From Paragonimus westermani (lineage: Eukaryota; Platyhelminthes; Trematoda; Plagiorchiida; Troglotrematidae), in assembly GCA_008508345.1 (NCBI GenBank), contig QNGE01003009.1, positions 32,469 to 96,468 of the forward strand: a stretch of DNA of 64,000 bases, given 5' to 3'. Of the stretch, positions 43,401 through 58,400 are shown in pieces; the first letter of the stretch is position 1, and each line of letters starts with the position of its first letter. Position numbers and translations under genes: made by a program. Under the pieces are notes generated by a model. That model was given only the letters and a program-made list of their open reading frames with translations, searched no databases and was not told where the DNA came from.

Positions 43401-46400
43401 AAACTATGTTATAACACGGTTTTGAAGTAATGCAAATGTTACCTAAATATTCACTAGTGTACTAGCGACATTTGAAACCCTAATCAAGTTGTCCCTTCAG
43501 TTATTTTGACTAATCTGAGCCGAATCGTTCCCTATCTAAGTAAGTGCGCATCTCGTGACGTAAATTACCAATAAACAGCGTTTTCTCACTTAAACAGGAA
43601 ACACCAACAACATATGTATGTACCATTTTTACTTTTTTTTATGAAAGCTCTTCTACTCAACAATACTGAAACAAATTCTGAACAAAATACCAATCAAATC
43701 GGATGTTCAGTTTCAAGCATACAAAGGTGCTGTTCGAAAGAAAATCGTAAACTGGCTTCTGGATCCGCACTCTTTGAATAGGTAATCATGTTTCCTTATA
43801 TAATTAATGTAGGTGAATGTTTTCTGAGTGTACATTAGCTTGATTCGCATTGAGAACTGTGACAACACTGGCCTGTTTGAGCTGGTTTGTAACAGAATCC
43901 ACTCTAGTGAAATATACTACCTCACGGAACTCAAACTAATGTCAGCAAAACATCCAGGTTACGTTTGATATCTTCAATGTTTAGGTTTACACCGTAAAAT
44001 AACTATCAATCCAGCTGTTACCCAGTATACCACGTGAAAACACAAACCCTACAGTTAAAATGTTAAAGGCCGGATTTACTTAGGACGTCATTCACATCTA
44101 ATGTGTTAGTGCGTTCAAACAATACTTAGTTCGTACCTACAAAATCTGAACTTCGAAAGCCAGAAGACAAAATTAACGAAAAGAACTTAAAGGCTTCTTT
44201 CGGTGTTATTAACAAAAATGTCAACCAAATTTGTAGGAAGTTTTGGGGGTATTCCAGACGATTCAACTTGGTCAATTCATCGATTTCATCATAGTGAAAG
44301 CAAACAAGCTGAATTCGGCTTTGTTTACACCTGGTTAGTTTAGCCAATCTCAAGGCTGCTGGTGCTAAGATTCCAGTTATTGCTTGTCATCAGTAAACGA
44401 ATTTATGGGCTAGGCGTTAAGTGCATCGAGAAAACCAGTGTAAATTGTATGTCCTCAACCATCTTTACCATGGGCAAATAAAGAAAAGACTGAAACGAGT
44501 TAACTGTATTCCTCAGTCCAGGGTGCCCTCGGTTGTAACATACTACAGCCAGTTGAATGTTTATGAAATATTATATAGAATGCAAGTTTACAAAGCACGC
44601 AGTTCTTCAAGGTCAGTCAGATACCTCTGATAATTCAAAATGGAATGTACGTGGACTTTTTAAGCTTCACTGAGAATTAGCAACCAGTGAAGTATTACTC
44701 CTCTAGAGTCAAGTTCTAGTTTGCCACAGCGGCACGTAAATGTGTTCGGGAGATTCTGCTGTTTATATGGTTTCACTGGCCTCGTACTGAAAACACGATG
44801 TTTTAATACAGTCTATATACAAGTGAGTTGATCTATTAAAATCGGCCGATCACCAGGAAACACGCAACTGATGTCGAACGCATTCGAATGCTCACGTTTT
44901 AATATATTTTTCAATCGGCATTTTCCGCTATGATGTAAATCAAGTGGATTTCGTGTATCTCATCACCAGGACAGACCAACTCGTCGAGTCCACATGGTGA
45001 CCTGTAGATCAGACATGCTTAGATCTTTAAAGGGTCAGGTTTGTCAAATGTCGTTAGAATTGCAAACCAACTATGTCGGTTGTTTCGAAAAGTTATCTAT
45101 CAAATGCAACGCTAATATCCAACCCCTCAACTGTTTATGCAAGTTTCTACCTAACCAGTACAGTTTCCAAGCGTAGCACGTGATATCACAACTAATTCCG
45201 TGTGACTTGTTATCTAACATTATAGTTCCAGATGCAGAGGCAACTGCACAGGTTGAACGAAGAGAAGCATAGTCTATTTCGGGATGACCGCTTCACAAAT
45301 TGGTCAGGCAACTCACTGGTGTATTCAAATAGCAAAGGCTTATCAGAACAACAGTACTGACCCCACCGATAGCATATCGTATTCAGTTCACAGCCTACGT
45401 GTTAACCTGGCTATTTTGTGTGAAGTGTAACTGCACAATTACAAACCCTTTTTGTTTGAATTCAGCTAGATTGCACTGAGCAGACAATGTGGGCCGATAT
45501 TGATTTTAAAACTGATGAAGGAACAGGACAACTGCATGTTTTTAATTTGGTTAATTTTGTTATGAAAGTAATTGTTTGTCTGTCGCTTTCAAATTCTGTG
45601 CACAAATTGAACACGCATTCCATCTGTGGCTGATACGCTAAAATGAAGCGTTAAGATTTTAGATTGATTGAATTCTTAATTTGTTTAATATTTCCCGTTC
45701 AGCCTTCACCAAAAGCCAGTGGATCCGTCAAAGTTAGACTAATTTTATTGGTCACGCACCAGTAGCTGAGTACACTATCCAATATTACATGTAACCACTA
45801 TAAAACATTCTATCCTGTCATCGGTATCCAACCACTGACAATCTTGTCCGGCTGAATTGCAAAAAGAGGGAGTAATGAAAATAATTCTAACCTGAAGAGA
45901 TAGACGTGATACGTTATTGAGCTAAAGAACATGACCAAGCGTTGTGTTCCAGTTAGGTTGTATCAGTGTACCGTATCAAAACGAGTTTAAGACGACAAGT
46001 GGTAATTGCAGCATCCTTCTGCTTTGGCCTGCATGTGCTCACTTTTCGTTGAGGACTCCTCGGGTGAACACCGCCGTGAACCGAGTTGTTTGATGACAGC
46101 TCGACTTTAATACGATCGTTTATGTCATTTACAAATGAGCCGGAAAATCCGACTTACATTTAACTCCGTGACGTTTTGGCGTTTCCCATAAATCATAGGG
46201 ATCAAGTGTCAGATCGTAGGGGAGTTGATAGTTGGATGTGTGGACGTTATTCCTCAAAGGTCACACAGGTACTAGGCACCGAGAACAAAGAAACCTTGAG
46301 CCACAAGATTACCTCGCTTCATTGACTTTCCGTGAAAGAGGGTTCGGCTAATGAACACACGGACTTCTACAATATGTGTAAAGTGAGTACAGCCTTCAGG

Positions 46401-49400
46401 TTCAGTTTTTGTCTAAATCTGTTTCACGAATCAAGCTTTTACAACTCAGTCACTATTGTCAGTTTTGTCTTTATGAATTGAAGAAGAGTACTTTTCAGTT
46501 AAGCTAACCACTCATTTATTCCCTCCCTATATCAGTTTCACTTACAGTTACTTACTTGAAAAAGACTCATATATGGTCGATGATATGCTGGATGCATTGA
46601 ACAAACAGTCCGCCGCTGATCTTATGTCTTTCGCGCAACGTATATTTCAACATATACGACTGACTGCTTTTGTCTACGGAAATATTACGGAACAGGTAGG
46701 ATTTATTTATTCGTCACTAAGGATCAACATGTCATTTTGACTCAATGCCCAGAAGTCCTACTTCGAACTTGCTAATGATGTGTCAGGGTGGACATTCATG
46801 GTGGATGATAGCTTAGCACACAGTAGTTTGTAGAGACCTGTCTCTAAATTCTGTAAACTGTATCGTAGTAAATTATCAGGTGGATCAGAACTTCCATTTG
46901 AACTGTACACAACTCTACAAATGTGGTCTGATGCGTTTAACAGGTATCTGGATTATGGTGCAAAACAGAATATATCGACTGCCCATAACATCTGTCAAGC
47001 ACTTCTTCTACAAGAACCCAGGCTAAAGATTGAATTTTGGATGTGTTCATTATTGTCAAGCTGCGTATTCCTACAGTTTTGTCAACTGTGTAAGTTGTTG
47101 GATTACACCGGAAACAAACCAGCAGAAAAGTCGTGTTTACGTAAAACAATCGTTCCGCCAATTGAGACGTGTAGCTCCTCTGGCAGATTAGAAATGCCGT
47201 ATTTTCACTTAGCAAAGCACTGAAATTCAAAAGAAATGCAGCATACTCCTAACTTCTTGATGTTCGAACATCATTTCAAAAAGACTTCGAAATAAACCGG
47301 CCGATGTTGTTAACCTTCAAACTGGACAGCTAATTACATTTTTAAGAGGCGTTCTGGCTTCGACAGCTCACCAGATACTGTTTGATTCAAAAACTGTCGG
47401 ATATTTGTGTAGATCAAAGTAAACGTTCTAGTTGAGAAGTAGCTGTTACTTATATCCCATCAGTTGGATAATAGGGTGAAAGAAACAAATGTGCACCAAG
47501 CAGATATAAATACCAGTTTTCATTACGCTTTTCATAGACCAATTGTAATTATGAAGACATGATTGCACAAAATAATACAGATATTCCTCCACTCCATCTC
47601 TGCTCACGTTTGTCTGAGAACTATACCTTAATGTGCAAAATACACTGTTTATGAATTGAACACCATTCAAAACTGATCGCAGATTGTACGTGCAAACAGT
47701 CCTCTCAGTCAGGCTCCAGCTGAGAACAATTCTGGTGGCAAACTTTATTTCACATTAGTGATGTTTGAAAGTTCTTGGAACGATCTTTGCATTCCTGTCT
47801 ACGCATTCACGAAGGAATTAGGTTGACCACTACTTCCTTTGGTTGAAAATTCATCTGAGTGCAGACACTGCTACATGCTGTGAGAAGACTTCCGTTTTTG
47901 TCGGTTGAGTTCCTCGTCACTTATCCACAATAAGTAAAACCCCACTAAACAGAGCTTCAGGAAGGTTGACCAAAGCAGTTCATGATTGTAGCTGTCACAT
48001 TACCATAGACTTTCCAGTAGGCCGCTTTTTAAAAGACGTCATCGGGAGTACATACAACATTGACGTGTCGTAATAAGAGTGAAATTCAAGCCTAATACTT
48101 CTTTTTCTCAGAGGGGCTGACTGAAAGATCTGTGGGAATGTGAAACCAGTGATCAATTGTGCGTGATGCTCAATCTGTATGAAAATCAAAATCTCCTATT
48201 ACTCATCAGTAATTCATGACCGGCTACTGATTGTATGCAATCACTTGTAATAGGTGACATAAGAAAAAAGATCCCGGCAGTTATATATTCTTAAGCAGGA
48301 ATTTAAAAACTGCCATCGGTTTGTCATTTTCTCAACTTTTTTAACTAACTCATGAATCCTGAAACTGGGCTGACTCGCCTGACGGTGTGCTCTTGAAGTG
48401 ATTGGTTGAACTACAGTTTACTTCACAACGCTAACTTTACCAGTGTATCTGCGAATATCATTCGTGTTTGCTTTCGTCACACTCAAACGTTGATGACTGA
48501 TAAGGCTACAAAGAACAGACTACTGTAATAAAATATTTCTTGTTAATTGTACTTATCTGTGACTTCAGAGTGAGACGGTTTATACGATCTAATTTCACCC
48601 CCGCCAGTGGATAGAATGTTTTATTATAAGATTTCGTTCGAATAAACATATCTGGAATGTTCGCTGAGATCTCAATTAATTCTTAACCGCGATTTGAGAA
48701 ACTTGAAAAAAACCTCCGTTTTGCTGTCTCAATAAAATACAGATACTAGAAGACCAAGCTTTCCATGCAACAAGCGATTTGCTCATAAATTGCCCAAACT
48801 TATTGTCATTAGGTGATAGTTTACTGAAAGCTGATGACTATCCACATTCAAGTCAAGTTCTGTCATCCATGTAACCCTTTTCACGGTTTGATTTCGAGAG
48901 AAAGCAAAACACACTGTCTCACTGACGGTCATCAGTAGTGCACATCTTCATTTCGACCGAGTATTGTGCTCCGCCTGTAGCGGTTTACAAGTGAGCAAGA
49001 GTGGTCAGTCAAAAGCAGTGAGATGCCGAAATCTCTCCATAGCTGTTGCCATCGGAATGCGACTGAATAGTCCACGTTTGTGAGCGCAGAAGAGCTTTGT
49101 TCAGGTTTTGCGGTTGCCACGACTTACCACTCAAGCCTTGACGGATCAAACTGTTAAGGTTCCAGTTGCGTCATAACTGTGACCTAAATGTATCAAAAAG
49201 TTGTGTCCGAATCTATCGATTACGTGTTTGGTATGAATGGAACTTGTTATTTTCCTTTCTCTCTGACAACAGTGTTTCACATAAACGTTAAGTATTTGGC
49301 CCGATAATAAGTAACGGAAAGCCAGCTCCTTTCCAGTACTGTATTTTCCGATATTCCTATCTAGTGGATAGAAGGAGCAAGCTGACTGTGTGGTAATAAT

Positions 49401-52400
49401 CAAGGTATACATGAAACCACGGTCGTTTGTTAGTTTGCCTCATTGTTGAGTCATTTTGCAGTTATCATATATTCCAGCTCAAGATTATAATCAGTAAATG
49501 CCTCTTCGAAGTTAACATGGTGATTTTTTCTTGTTCCAACACTGTCACTTACAGGAAGCCATCAGTATCTACGATTACACAGTTCATCAGCTTGGAGCTA
49601 TTCCTCTACCTGAAAGAAAATTTGTGAGTTCTACTTAGTTGTAAATAATACTTAGTCGACTTGCTTTGAAATTGAAAACGGTCAGTTGCTTGCCTTTTTT
49701 ACTAATACTGTTCATTTTTGTATGCATGAAATGGTACAACAAAAACTTCCGTCTTCAGATTTAATTTTATGGACTTGTCACACGCGAAATTCAGACGTAA
49801 TCGTAACTATGTTGTACTTTGAAAATTTATGAGAACTTGCATAAGGAGTACTGCAGCTGTTGGGCAAATTTTGCGACGGTCACCCAAAGGTGAACAGAAT
49901 GATATCAAAGTTAGCAACTGTGTGAAGTTGAGCACAGGTTACATTCTGTTGTTTCTGCGTATCCGAAGTCAGTCAACGATTGTTGGCTAGTTCTCTGTGA
50001 AGACAAAATCAAGTTGTTCAACGACAGTTGCAGTGCCAAAAGATCTGCGTTCACAGTCGACTACCAAATCTAATTGTCAACTGGTTCGCCTATCGTTGTT
50101 GAACAGTAGGTTGTGATCTCACTGGAGAGTGTCATCTGTGTTTGCTATGTAATGTTGACTTTTGATTCAGCAGGCTTACATTTGTTCGGTGGTTTTTTCA
50201 TACGTCATAATTGGTTGCGTGCTACTGGTCATCGTGACCGATCGCACCATTTGTGGTGGACATATATAATTTTACTGAATGACTCGAGACTGTATCTGTT
50301 CGAGCGGATAGTCAATGTCAGCTGCCACCACAGTAATTCCTAGATACAGAGGAATTATAATGTCTGTTAGCACTCGATTCACAGAAAAGACATACCTAAT
50401 TTCAACCGTGGTGTCAGTTAGATGACCCCAGTATACTTACACTATTTGACGGATAAGCTGTGCATAACATTATGGTAGTGCTGACGATCAACGTCCAACG
50501 ATGAACCCTCATTCAATATAATCTTGTTTGCGTGTCTGTACAGCATGTGCAGTCAACTGGTCAATTCATTCACGCTGTGCACGATGGACACTGGTGAAAG
50601 AAAAACTGTTCGCTTGGTAATTTTTAACGGTCTACTGTCCGGGAAGGTCGGCGGCGGTTCCCACAATTTATCTGCCGTGTGTGGTCCACATAACGAAGCG
50701 GTGCTGTGAGCGGGGTCTGATATCTGAGGTTTTAAACTACACATGCGATAACAACATAGGTTAATAAAAAGAACACATAGTGAGCTACTCGAGTCACTTA
50801 AATTAGCTTTGAAATTTGAGGAAAATCGATAAGTGTGCTAATAAAAACACCGAACAGTTTTGACTGCAAAAGACTCGGTTTTGTAAGGCAACAGACACAT
50901 CAACGTTACGACTTGTTATATTTTTAACCAATGGTTGTTGTAAAACGTGGTGTTATTAACGATCCTATTTTCGTATTCGTAAGATTTGTACCTTATAACA
51001 GTTTTATAATACCAGTTCCGGATAGTATGCAAGACCACATCAAAATACGTGCAACTTTGTGCGTTCTGTGTTGTATCGACATACGGCCAATGTATTGGCA
51101 TCCATAAGTTCAATCGAAATCAAATACCACATTACATAAGATGTGCCACTCCTCATTTAGATTGAAAATTATGCAGTTTTCTCAGTAAGTGACAATGATT
51201 ATCCTGCAACCTGCAGTTGGAGTTTCCGACCGGATGAAAGGTAGGAATGTGGTGTCTTTTCGGTGGGATAAAAAGTGGGAAATATATTTTAGTAAAACGG
51301 CCTGATTGAAAAAATAAGCTATCCGAGTTTGTATGTTAATGCATTTATTTTGGATGGCCATTGATTTCTGAGAGCCTGCTAATGTTGCGTTGTCCTTCGT
51401 AAACTCCTACCTAGCCCGTGGTCCAAACAAACGCAACAATATAAGTAACTACTATATAATCGTCTACAAAGTTTACTGTTTCATCTACAATCCCTTATGT
51501 AGGGTGATACGGCCGTCTACGATCCGGGAACATACCACATCCGCCTGTTCAACACCAATCCGTCCGATGTGAACATGTGTGTGACCCACGTGCATATATT
51601 GGGCAGAACAGACTTGAAGACTGGCGTATTTTGCAACCTGATTGCTGTGAGTGGTAGTAAATTCACCAATCTTTTACCGGAATTGATAAAACCTGTTTCA
51701 TACAAAGATAACATGATGAATTCCCGTGCTCAAAGTTCTGACATTATTATTGATCTGACACCCTCATAATGCGCACTCGCAATCCACCTACCGTCTCTTC
51801 AAATGCGTTTTGCACATTAAGAAAGAGATATCCGCCTCAAATGATCAGCTCTTATTGGTTGGATAGGCCTAATCCATCTGTTGGTCAATATTCAATTGAA
51901 ACCACAACGAGAGATGAGCTTTCAATTTTTGGATTAACACTAATAACTCTCCCCATCTGTTGGGTTTTCCTCTCCCGAAGACCGCAATCAATCAGTCGCT
52001 TGTGATTGCCTTGTAAACTATTAAGTCTCAATGTCCACCATTGGATTAATTCGGTTGCATGGTGCGAGAAATCGCCACCGTCATCCAGAGTCCGACCTAT
52101 CAATGGCATACTAATGAGCCTCTCACAAGTATTTGTAAAAACTAGATATCAACAACACCACAGTCACCTAAAATGAGCTGAATCGAAAATAGGTGGCATA
52201 AAACTTAAAAAAGTAAAAATCAGGCTAGAGCGTAAACAAAAATCCAGGTGATGGAGGACAGCACAGGGAAGACAGATCACACAACAGAACATAGGAAATT
52301 TATGGGCAGTAGGTCGGTTAGTTAAAATCAGCATGACAATGATTCTATGCAGCAAAGAAAATTAATAGTTCGTTTGCTTGTGAAAATCAAAATAAATAAG

Positions 52401-55400
52401 CAATTACAGAAAATAAGAATAGCGAGTGTGTTATATATTTATTGGAAATATCACCAACACATCGCAGATCAAACGTACACGAAGGAAGTCAGAAGAAGAG
52501 AGCTAAAAGAAGTCAGCATGAGTGTTTCTGCTGTGAACCGAGAAGGCGGATGCCACAGAAGTTGTTTATCTGTGGAAGCCAATACACGACTTATGCGTCT
52601 CAAAGGGACTACGAACAGAAACACTCATTTGCACACCACACTGACCTGAGGATGCTCCGGTCGCTTTGGACGCCATGTATCAGTTCCTACATGTGGCGAA
52701 AGCCATCCCATATGATGCTGCCCTCCAGTGATCCTTTCCGTACTTGTCCCGTATTTGTCCCGCGATCATTTCCATCCATACTGCTACTGAATAGTGGTGT
52801 AAGGAGTATGGTGCGATCGTCTATCCTGTCAACCTGATTTGTGGTGCACGAATAACCGATCATCAAATGGCTTGTGGCACCCGTTTTGGATTAGCAATCG
52901 ACATTTACCGAAACCAACGAACGCCTAAGTACAACGCTCACCGCAAGTGGCTTAAGCTATACCAGTTGCAGTTCCACTCACACACCTCGCACACAACCTA
53001 AACTGAAAGGGGTAAGGTCAGGGTACTTATGTGTGTAGGCCTTCCGCAGTCCGCTCAGCTAAAGCTGGTTGGCCACATCATAAGTTAGCAAGACAGTGAA
53101 ACCTTCCTTCTCAGAAACAAAAATCCGTCATACAACAGCACAGACAACACCGGTTACCAGTGAACCAGCAGGTGGTTATTGTCCATCTTCAGGCTGAGGC
53201 TCTTCCGTACGCGTCGTTCAAAACGTACTGAAGCAGTGTTGGCTTATACCACACGAACTCCATTTGCGATCAGCCGACTTTTGTTTATACAGGGTCTCCA
53301 TAGTTAATACATCACTGGGATAAGGAATGGTAGCTGCTAATGATAAGTTATTCGGATTCGTTCGGTTCGATTATCCAGCACCAATAATGCGGGCTGTAAA
53401 CGTCTTCGGGAAAAACAAAGTCGGCACTCTTACGCGGCAGATCGATCCGGGGTACTGGTGTATGGTCACGTGAGGTTCAGAGTTTTGACCAGATGTTCCG
53501 GTAAGCATAACGAGGATGAGTGTAGGTGGGTTGTAATAGCTTCTGCGATGACTAGTAAAAAACTTATGACTCACTTTGAATACACCTCACACACCCGGTA
53601 GGTTGGTTTGAACTAATCCACCGGGTTGATCAGGTGGTTTGTTTCGACCGAGTGCGCAGCGACCGCGGATGACCAGGCCTCCATCAAGCATGGAACTAAA
53701 CACTTCGGATGATGTTCACGGATGCATTCAGGTAATCGCCTTGTTCTGCGGCTTTTGTAGCTTGTTCCACGCGGACAAGCGAAACGATAAACACAAAAAT
53801 AGTTAACATGCGCACGTAGTCTAACTTTTACCTGGGGAAGAAAAACTGCTATAGAAGTAAACCGAACACGTAGATGAGCTGCGAAACAGGCTTTTTTTAA
53901 ATCGCTGTATTGAATCTCCTCGTTATGTTTTCATCACTGCTATCGCTTCCAGATGGTTAGAAAATACATATGGCTTGTGTCTCCAATTTGCGGTATATCT
54001 ACCTTTGGTTAATTGGCGTGTGCTAACAAGTAAACTGTTCTGAGTGGCCATTTTCAAGCAATGTGTTGAATATAAACTGTTTTTCTTTTGTAGTGACATA
54101 CATGTGTACTCTCATTGTTTTGTCCAGTAAACATCGAAACAAGTTTCAATTCGCTTGAAAGATACAAAACTGCCTAGCTCCGTTACACTCCACGTTGTAT
54201 TTTGCCATTTTCAACGCGTGACATGAACACGCCTAAAATCACTGTACCTACGGATAACTCGGATTCTAACGTGAAGCGAATATTTGTGTGGACACAAATG
54301 ATGTGTATCAGTGTTTCATCGAGGCATTTAGATTTGTCTTCCATGCAGATAATATCGTCTACATAACTTTTCGAAAAGCAATCGACTATGTGGTCTACTA
54401 ATGAACCACTTTCAACATTTCCCATAAACATATTGGATAATAAAGGGTTTAAGGGTTACTCTACTGTCACTCCGTCCTTAACGGAAAACCTCAAATAAGT
54501 GCTTTAAGTGCAATGCTATAGCAGCCTCTTCAGCTCATCTACTGGTACTCTCACGTTTGCCATTTCTGTCGACATATCGGCTGCAGAACTCAATTGTCTC
54601 GCTTATTGTAATGGTTGTAAAGGGAGACTTGAAATCATGCGAGAACAAACGTCATCCCTCCGCACTCAGTTGATTCACCGCGTCTCGATAAACTCAAAAG
54701 AATCTCTATGACTATGAAACACTAGCTTTTCGTGACTGATTCTAACAACTCGGCTAGCCATATTGCCATTATATGATACGGCCAATTGCACATATCTAAA
54801 ATCGGTCGTAGCGGTATCCCGTTGTTATGCATCTTGAATAATCCTTAAAGTCTGGATATCACAGTGCCTAGTGGTCTAATTCTGTCAAAGTTAGCCCTGT
54901 CCATCAGTCCCTTTTGTTTCATACATCATAATGGTTTTGTAAATGCCTTTTCAGAGGCCACTAATTTGTCCTTTACAATCCCCATAGAAGCGACTTTGGT
55001 TTTACTTGCCAATAGTGCATTCATTTTGGCTACGCAGTTGGCTTTCTCTAAAGTGACAATTCCAGCACATTTATCGATTCTGGATACTGTTATATTAGCA
55101 GTTCGTCTAAGTGACTCAAATGAAGCAAGATATGCAACGCAATGGGAAACCCATTGTTTTACGCTTTTCGGGAGAGCAATAGAGCACTAACTCCATGTTG
55201 TGCGTGCGTGCTATTTCAAGCACTCTGCGAATTACTCCTTCACCAGATACACTAAGCATTTTCGGAAATCATGCCATACCGTGTCTTTTGCATCAGACAG
55301 TGACCTGCTGCAGACATGCAAAAGTACTGACCACAAAGTCTAGACATCGCATAGTGCCTACTGTATCGTAAAGTATGTCACAGCTTAACCGCTTATTTCG

Positions 55401-58400
55401 TTTTATACCGGCAAAGAGCCTGTGGCTGGAGGCAGCTAGCTGAAGTTTGTGGACTCGCTGTGTACATAGGAAGAGTGGGTGACCCTTGTTGATGGCAAAG
55501 CATCTATTTTCACCCGTTAACATCACGATCGCAGTATGTAACCTGGGAGTTGATGAATCACGTGTATTGACTGGGTTAGAGAAGCTCTGCTGTCGGCGTA
55601 GGTGGCACGTGCTGCCATCGCCAACATCCGTGAGCTGCCTGTGTCCCATTTAATGCAAAAACAGGCCCACAGGGCACACCATGCCAGTCTGTTTCAGAAC
55701 GGAACAGCGACCATTCCCTTGGTCATAACAATACGTTCAAATTTCACAAACATCAGGTTGGACCCAGTCTAACCCTGTCGGTGATCACGCGGCGAAGTAT
55801 GTCCTCGAGGGTCACCCTGAAATCACGCGTGAATACCAGGATCATTCCATGTTGCGGACAGTATGTGCCCTGAACCCGTGTTGTAGTGATAAGCTAGTGG
55901 CTGTCTTTGCCTTCTCCGGCAAATTCGTGGTCATATCCACCTGAACACTGAAGGTGGCAGTGCGGTTGGATGAACTCCTTGTTGTTTTCCACAATTCTGC
56001 TTCTGCCACGATTCCCACCACATAAGTTATGGTTTTAACAAGTGGATTACGCCAAACTTGACGGCAATTTATGAACAGTTGTTTTCATTGGACAACGGGC
56101 CGTTCACAAATCCAAGGTTTTTACAAATTGCACTGACAGATCGATGGATGCGGAGTTAGACTCTACTCGCTCTCACTATACTTGTTTCTCATCTTCCATC
56201 GACTTTATTAAAAGTATGGTAGGGGTGGATTGAATGGCGGTAAGCCCGGAGGTCAGTTTGATTAAATTAGACTATGCACGTTAATTCAGTGAGAACGTCG
56301 AATTGTGCGCATCTCGATGCACATAGAACTGGATAAGGTTGTTTGTTTGGCATGGGAGGCGTACACAGTAGAGGCTGTAAATTTTAATATAAGTATGTTG
56401 AGAAGGTGCGTACAAGTTTTAACACGAGCGCTGAGCCTAACCAATTTTGCTTGAGAATAAACTCTGATGAAAACAGCTTATTTATGGTGTAGAAACACAC
56501 TTTTCCAAAAAGTCCAGATTATGTATAAGATGCCTGTATAATTTCGAAGTAACTCTAGGGTTTGTGACCCGTGGTTATATTTCACATTGGTGACCAGAAA
56601 TTCTTCGAAGAACAAAACCGAAATACTGTTTTCCGTTTGTTTCAGTACGTCTTAAACGAGCCGGCGTTTGACTACCTGAGAACAAAAGAAATGCTGAGTT
56701 ATTACGTCGCCCTACAGCCCTGGGTCTATCGGGATGGTGGGAGTGCACACCAAGCCATCCTACTGGTTTGCCGCTCACAAGCTACTAAGTTTTCGATGGA
56801 TCACGTGGGCGGTCGCATGAATGCATTCTGGTATCGGGTAGCCCCAAGAATAATTGCTGCCATGACCAAACAGTCGTTTCGCACTTGTGTAAGTTGCAAT
56901 GTGCCCAACTGCATGCGACCAGAACGAATTATCTGAATGTTGTCAACGTTAAAAACACGCACAGTGCCACTTATAGTCAGATAAATAACGAGACAGTTGA
57001 AGTGGTTTCTTCAGAGACAGCTGCATAAATTGGACATCATTCACAAACTGGGAATAATGTAAAAGAAAGGGTTCTAATGGAGAACCACATGCACACTTCC
57101 AGCCGTACATTAGTGAGAAAAAACTGCACCGTTGACGTTACTGACTAAATAATGACCCTAGTGGTAATTAAGTCAAAACAACAGATGATTACCTGTCATA
57201 CTAGTAGAGCTTCTGCATAGTGTTGAAATTTATGTAAGGTCAAAAGTTTTAGAAAAACATCCAGGAATACAAAAGCTGGGTTGCTCCGATCATCCACTAT
57301 AACCCATCATGCCACTTTGATAACTATGTTGGAAAACCGCAAAATTTTACAAATCCACGTTCATGGCTGGGCAACAGTGCAAAATGAACGGCATGTTCTC
57401 ATACATGTGCATCCGTCAACCTACTTAGGACTGGAGAAAATCGAAATTTATGCAATTGGCCTGGAATTCACTAACACTTCGCGAGGAACATCCTTCAGGC
57501 CTCGGGAAGCGTGAGCTATTAAGGAAATGATGGTTTTGCCATGGTTCGCTTGTTGGGACAAGATCTGCACGACACCTATGCAGTAAATCTGTAACAGTAA
57601 TCACACTAGGTTTGAAAATATAGGGGTGTACCTGCTATATATGAGCAATGCGCTGATGCTAGGCACAAATGCATAGTTCGAGCCGTAGTTTTACCGGTTC
57701 TACCCAGACCTGTAACTGGAGTTCGCACCTGAACGAACAAATTTGTCGCCATTACTCATTCGCAATGTCACCGTCCATGCGACAGCCAGTCAACACAGGA
57801 AATTAATCGCAGTTTTTGAGAAAACCACTTCGAAGTCAGTTTTGTGGGAACAACGTCACGGAGAACACACTATCCATATATTTATACATATCACCCACTG
57901 ACAGCTTCAAAATTAGAGGCCACTTCAAGGGTGACATTTGAAAGCACTCAAGCATTTGTTTAATAAGTTAGAACTAATTGTTGTGTCCTTGTAATACTGA
58001 GGATTAGGGACATCAGAGAGTTCTAAAAATCGTACTTGAATTGAAACCTCCTGTGTAAGAAGACTTCGGACCGGTTGCAATAAGCAGTTGTTACTCAGGA
58101 AATAAGAACTCCGGTTAATAAATATACAACAGTAATCAAGAACTCATGGTGTGTCATTGACTGATCTGAAAGGCGTACGCAGTCATAAGCTGTAAGCTGA
58201 TTGGCACAATAGAGAACAGTGAACCTGAAGAGTAACGAAAATAGTATGATTGAAATTGTTCATCCAGTCCAGATGTGATACCTCAAAACGAGTTTTGTCT
58301 TGGTCCCTTGATAAACCGTTTATGGACTGTGCCTGTGCGGTTACCTCGTATCTGTTACCGGTTGACCAGCTGGCCGACCGACTAATCGGTTGTGTGCCTG

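Noticed and set aside
55293..55649. 118-codon minus-strand frame as a retroelement gag or protease
   Set aside because: No protease active-site motif, zinc knuckle or other diagnostic residue could be seen.
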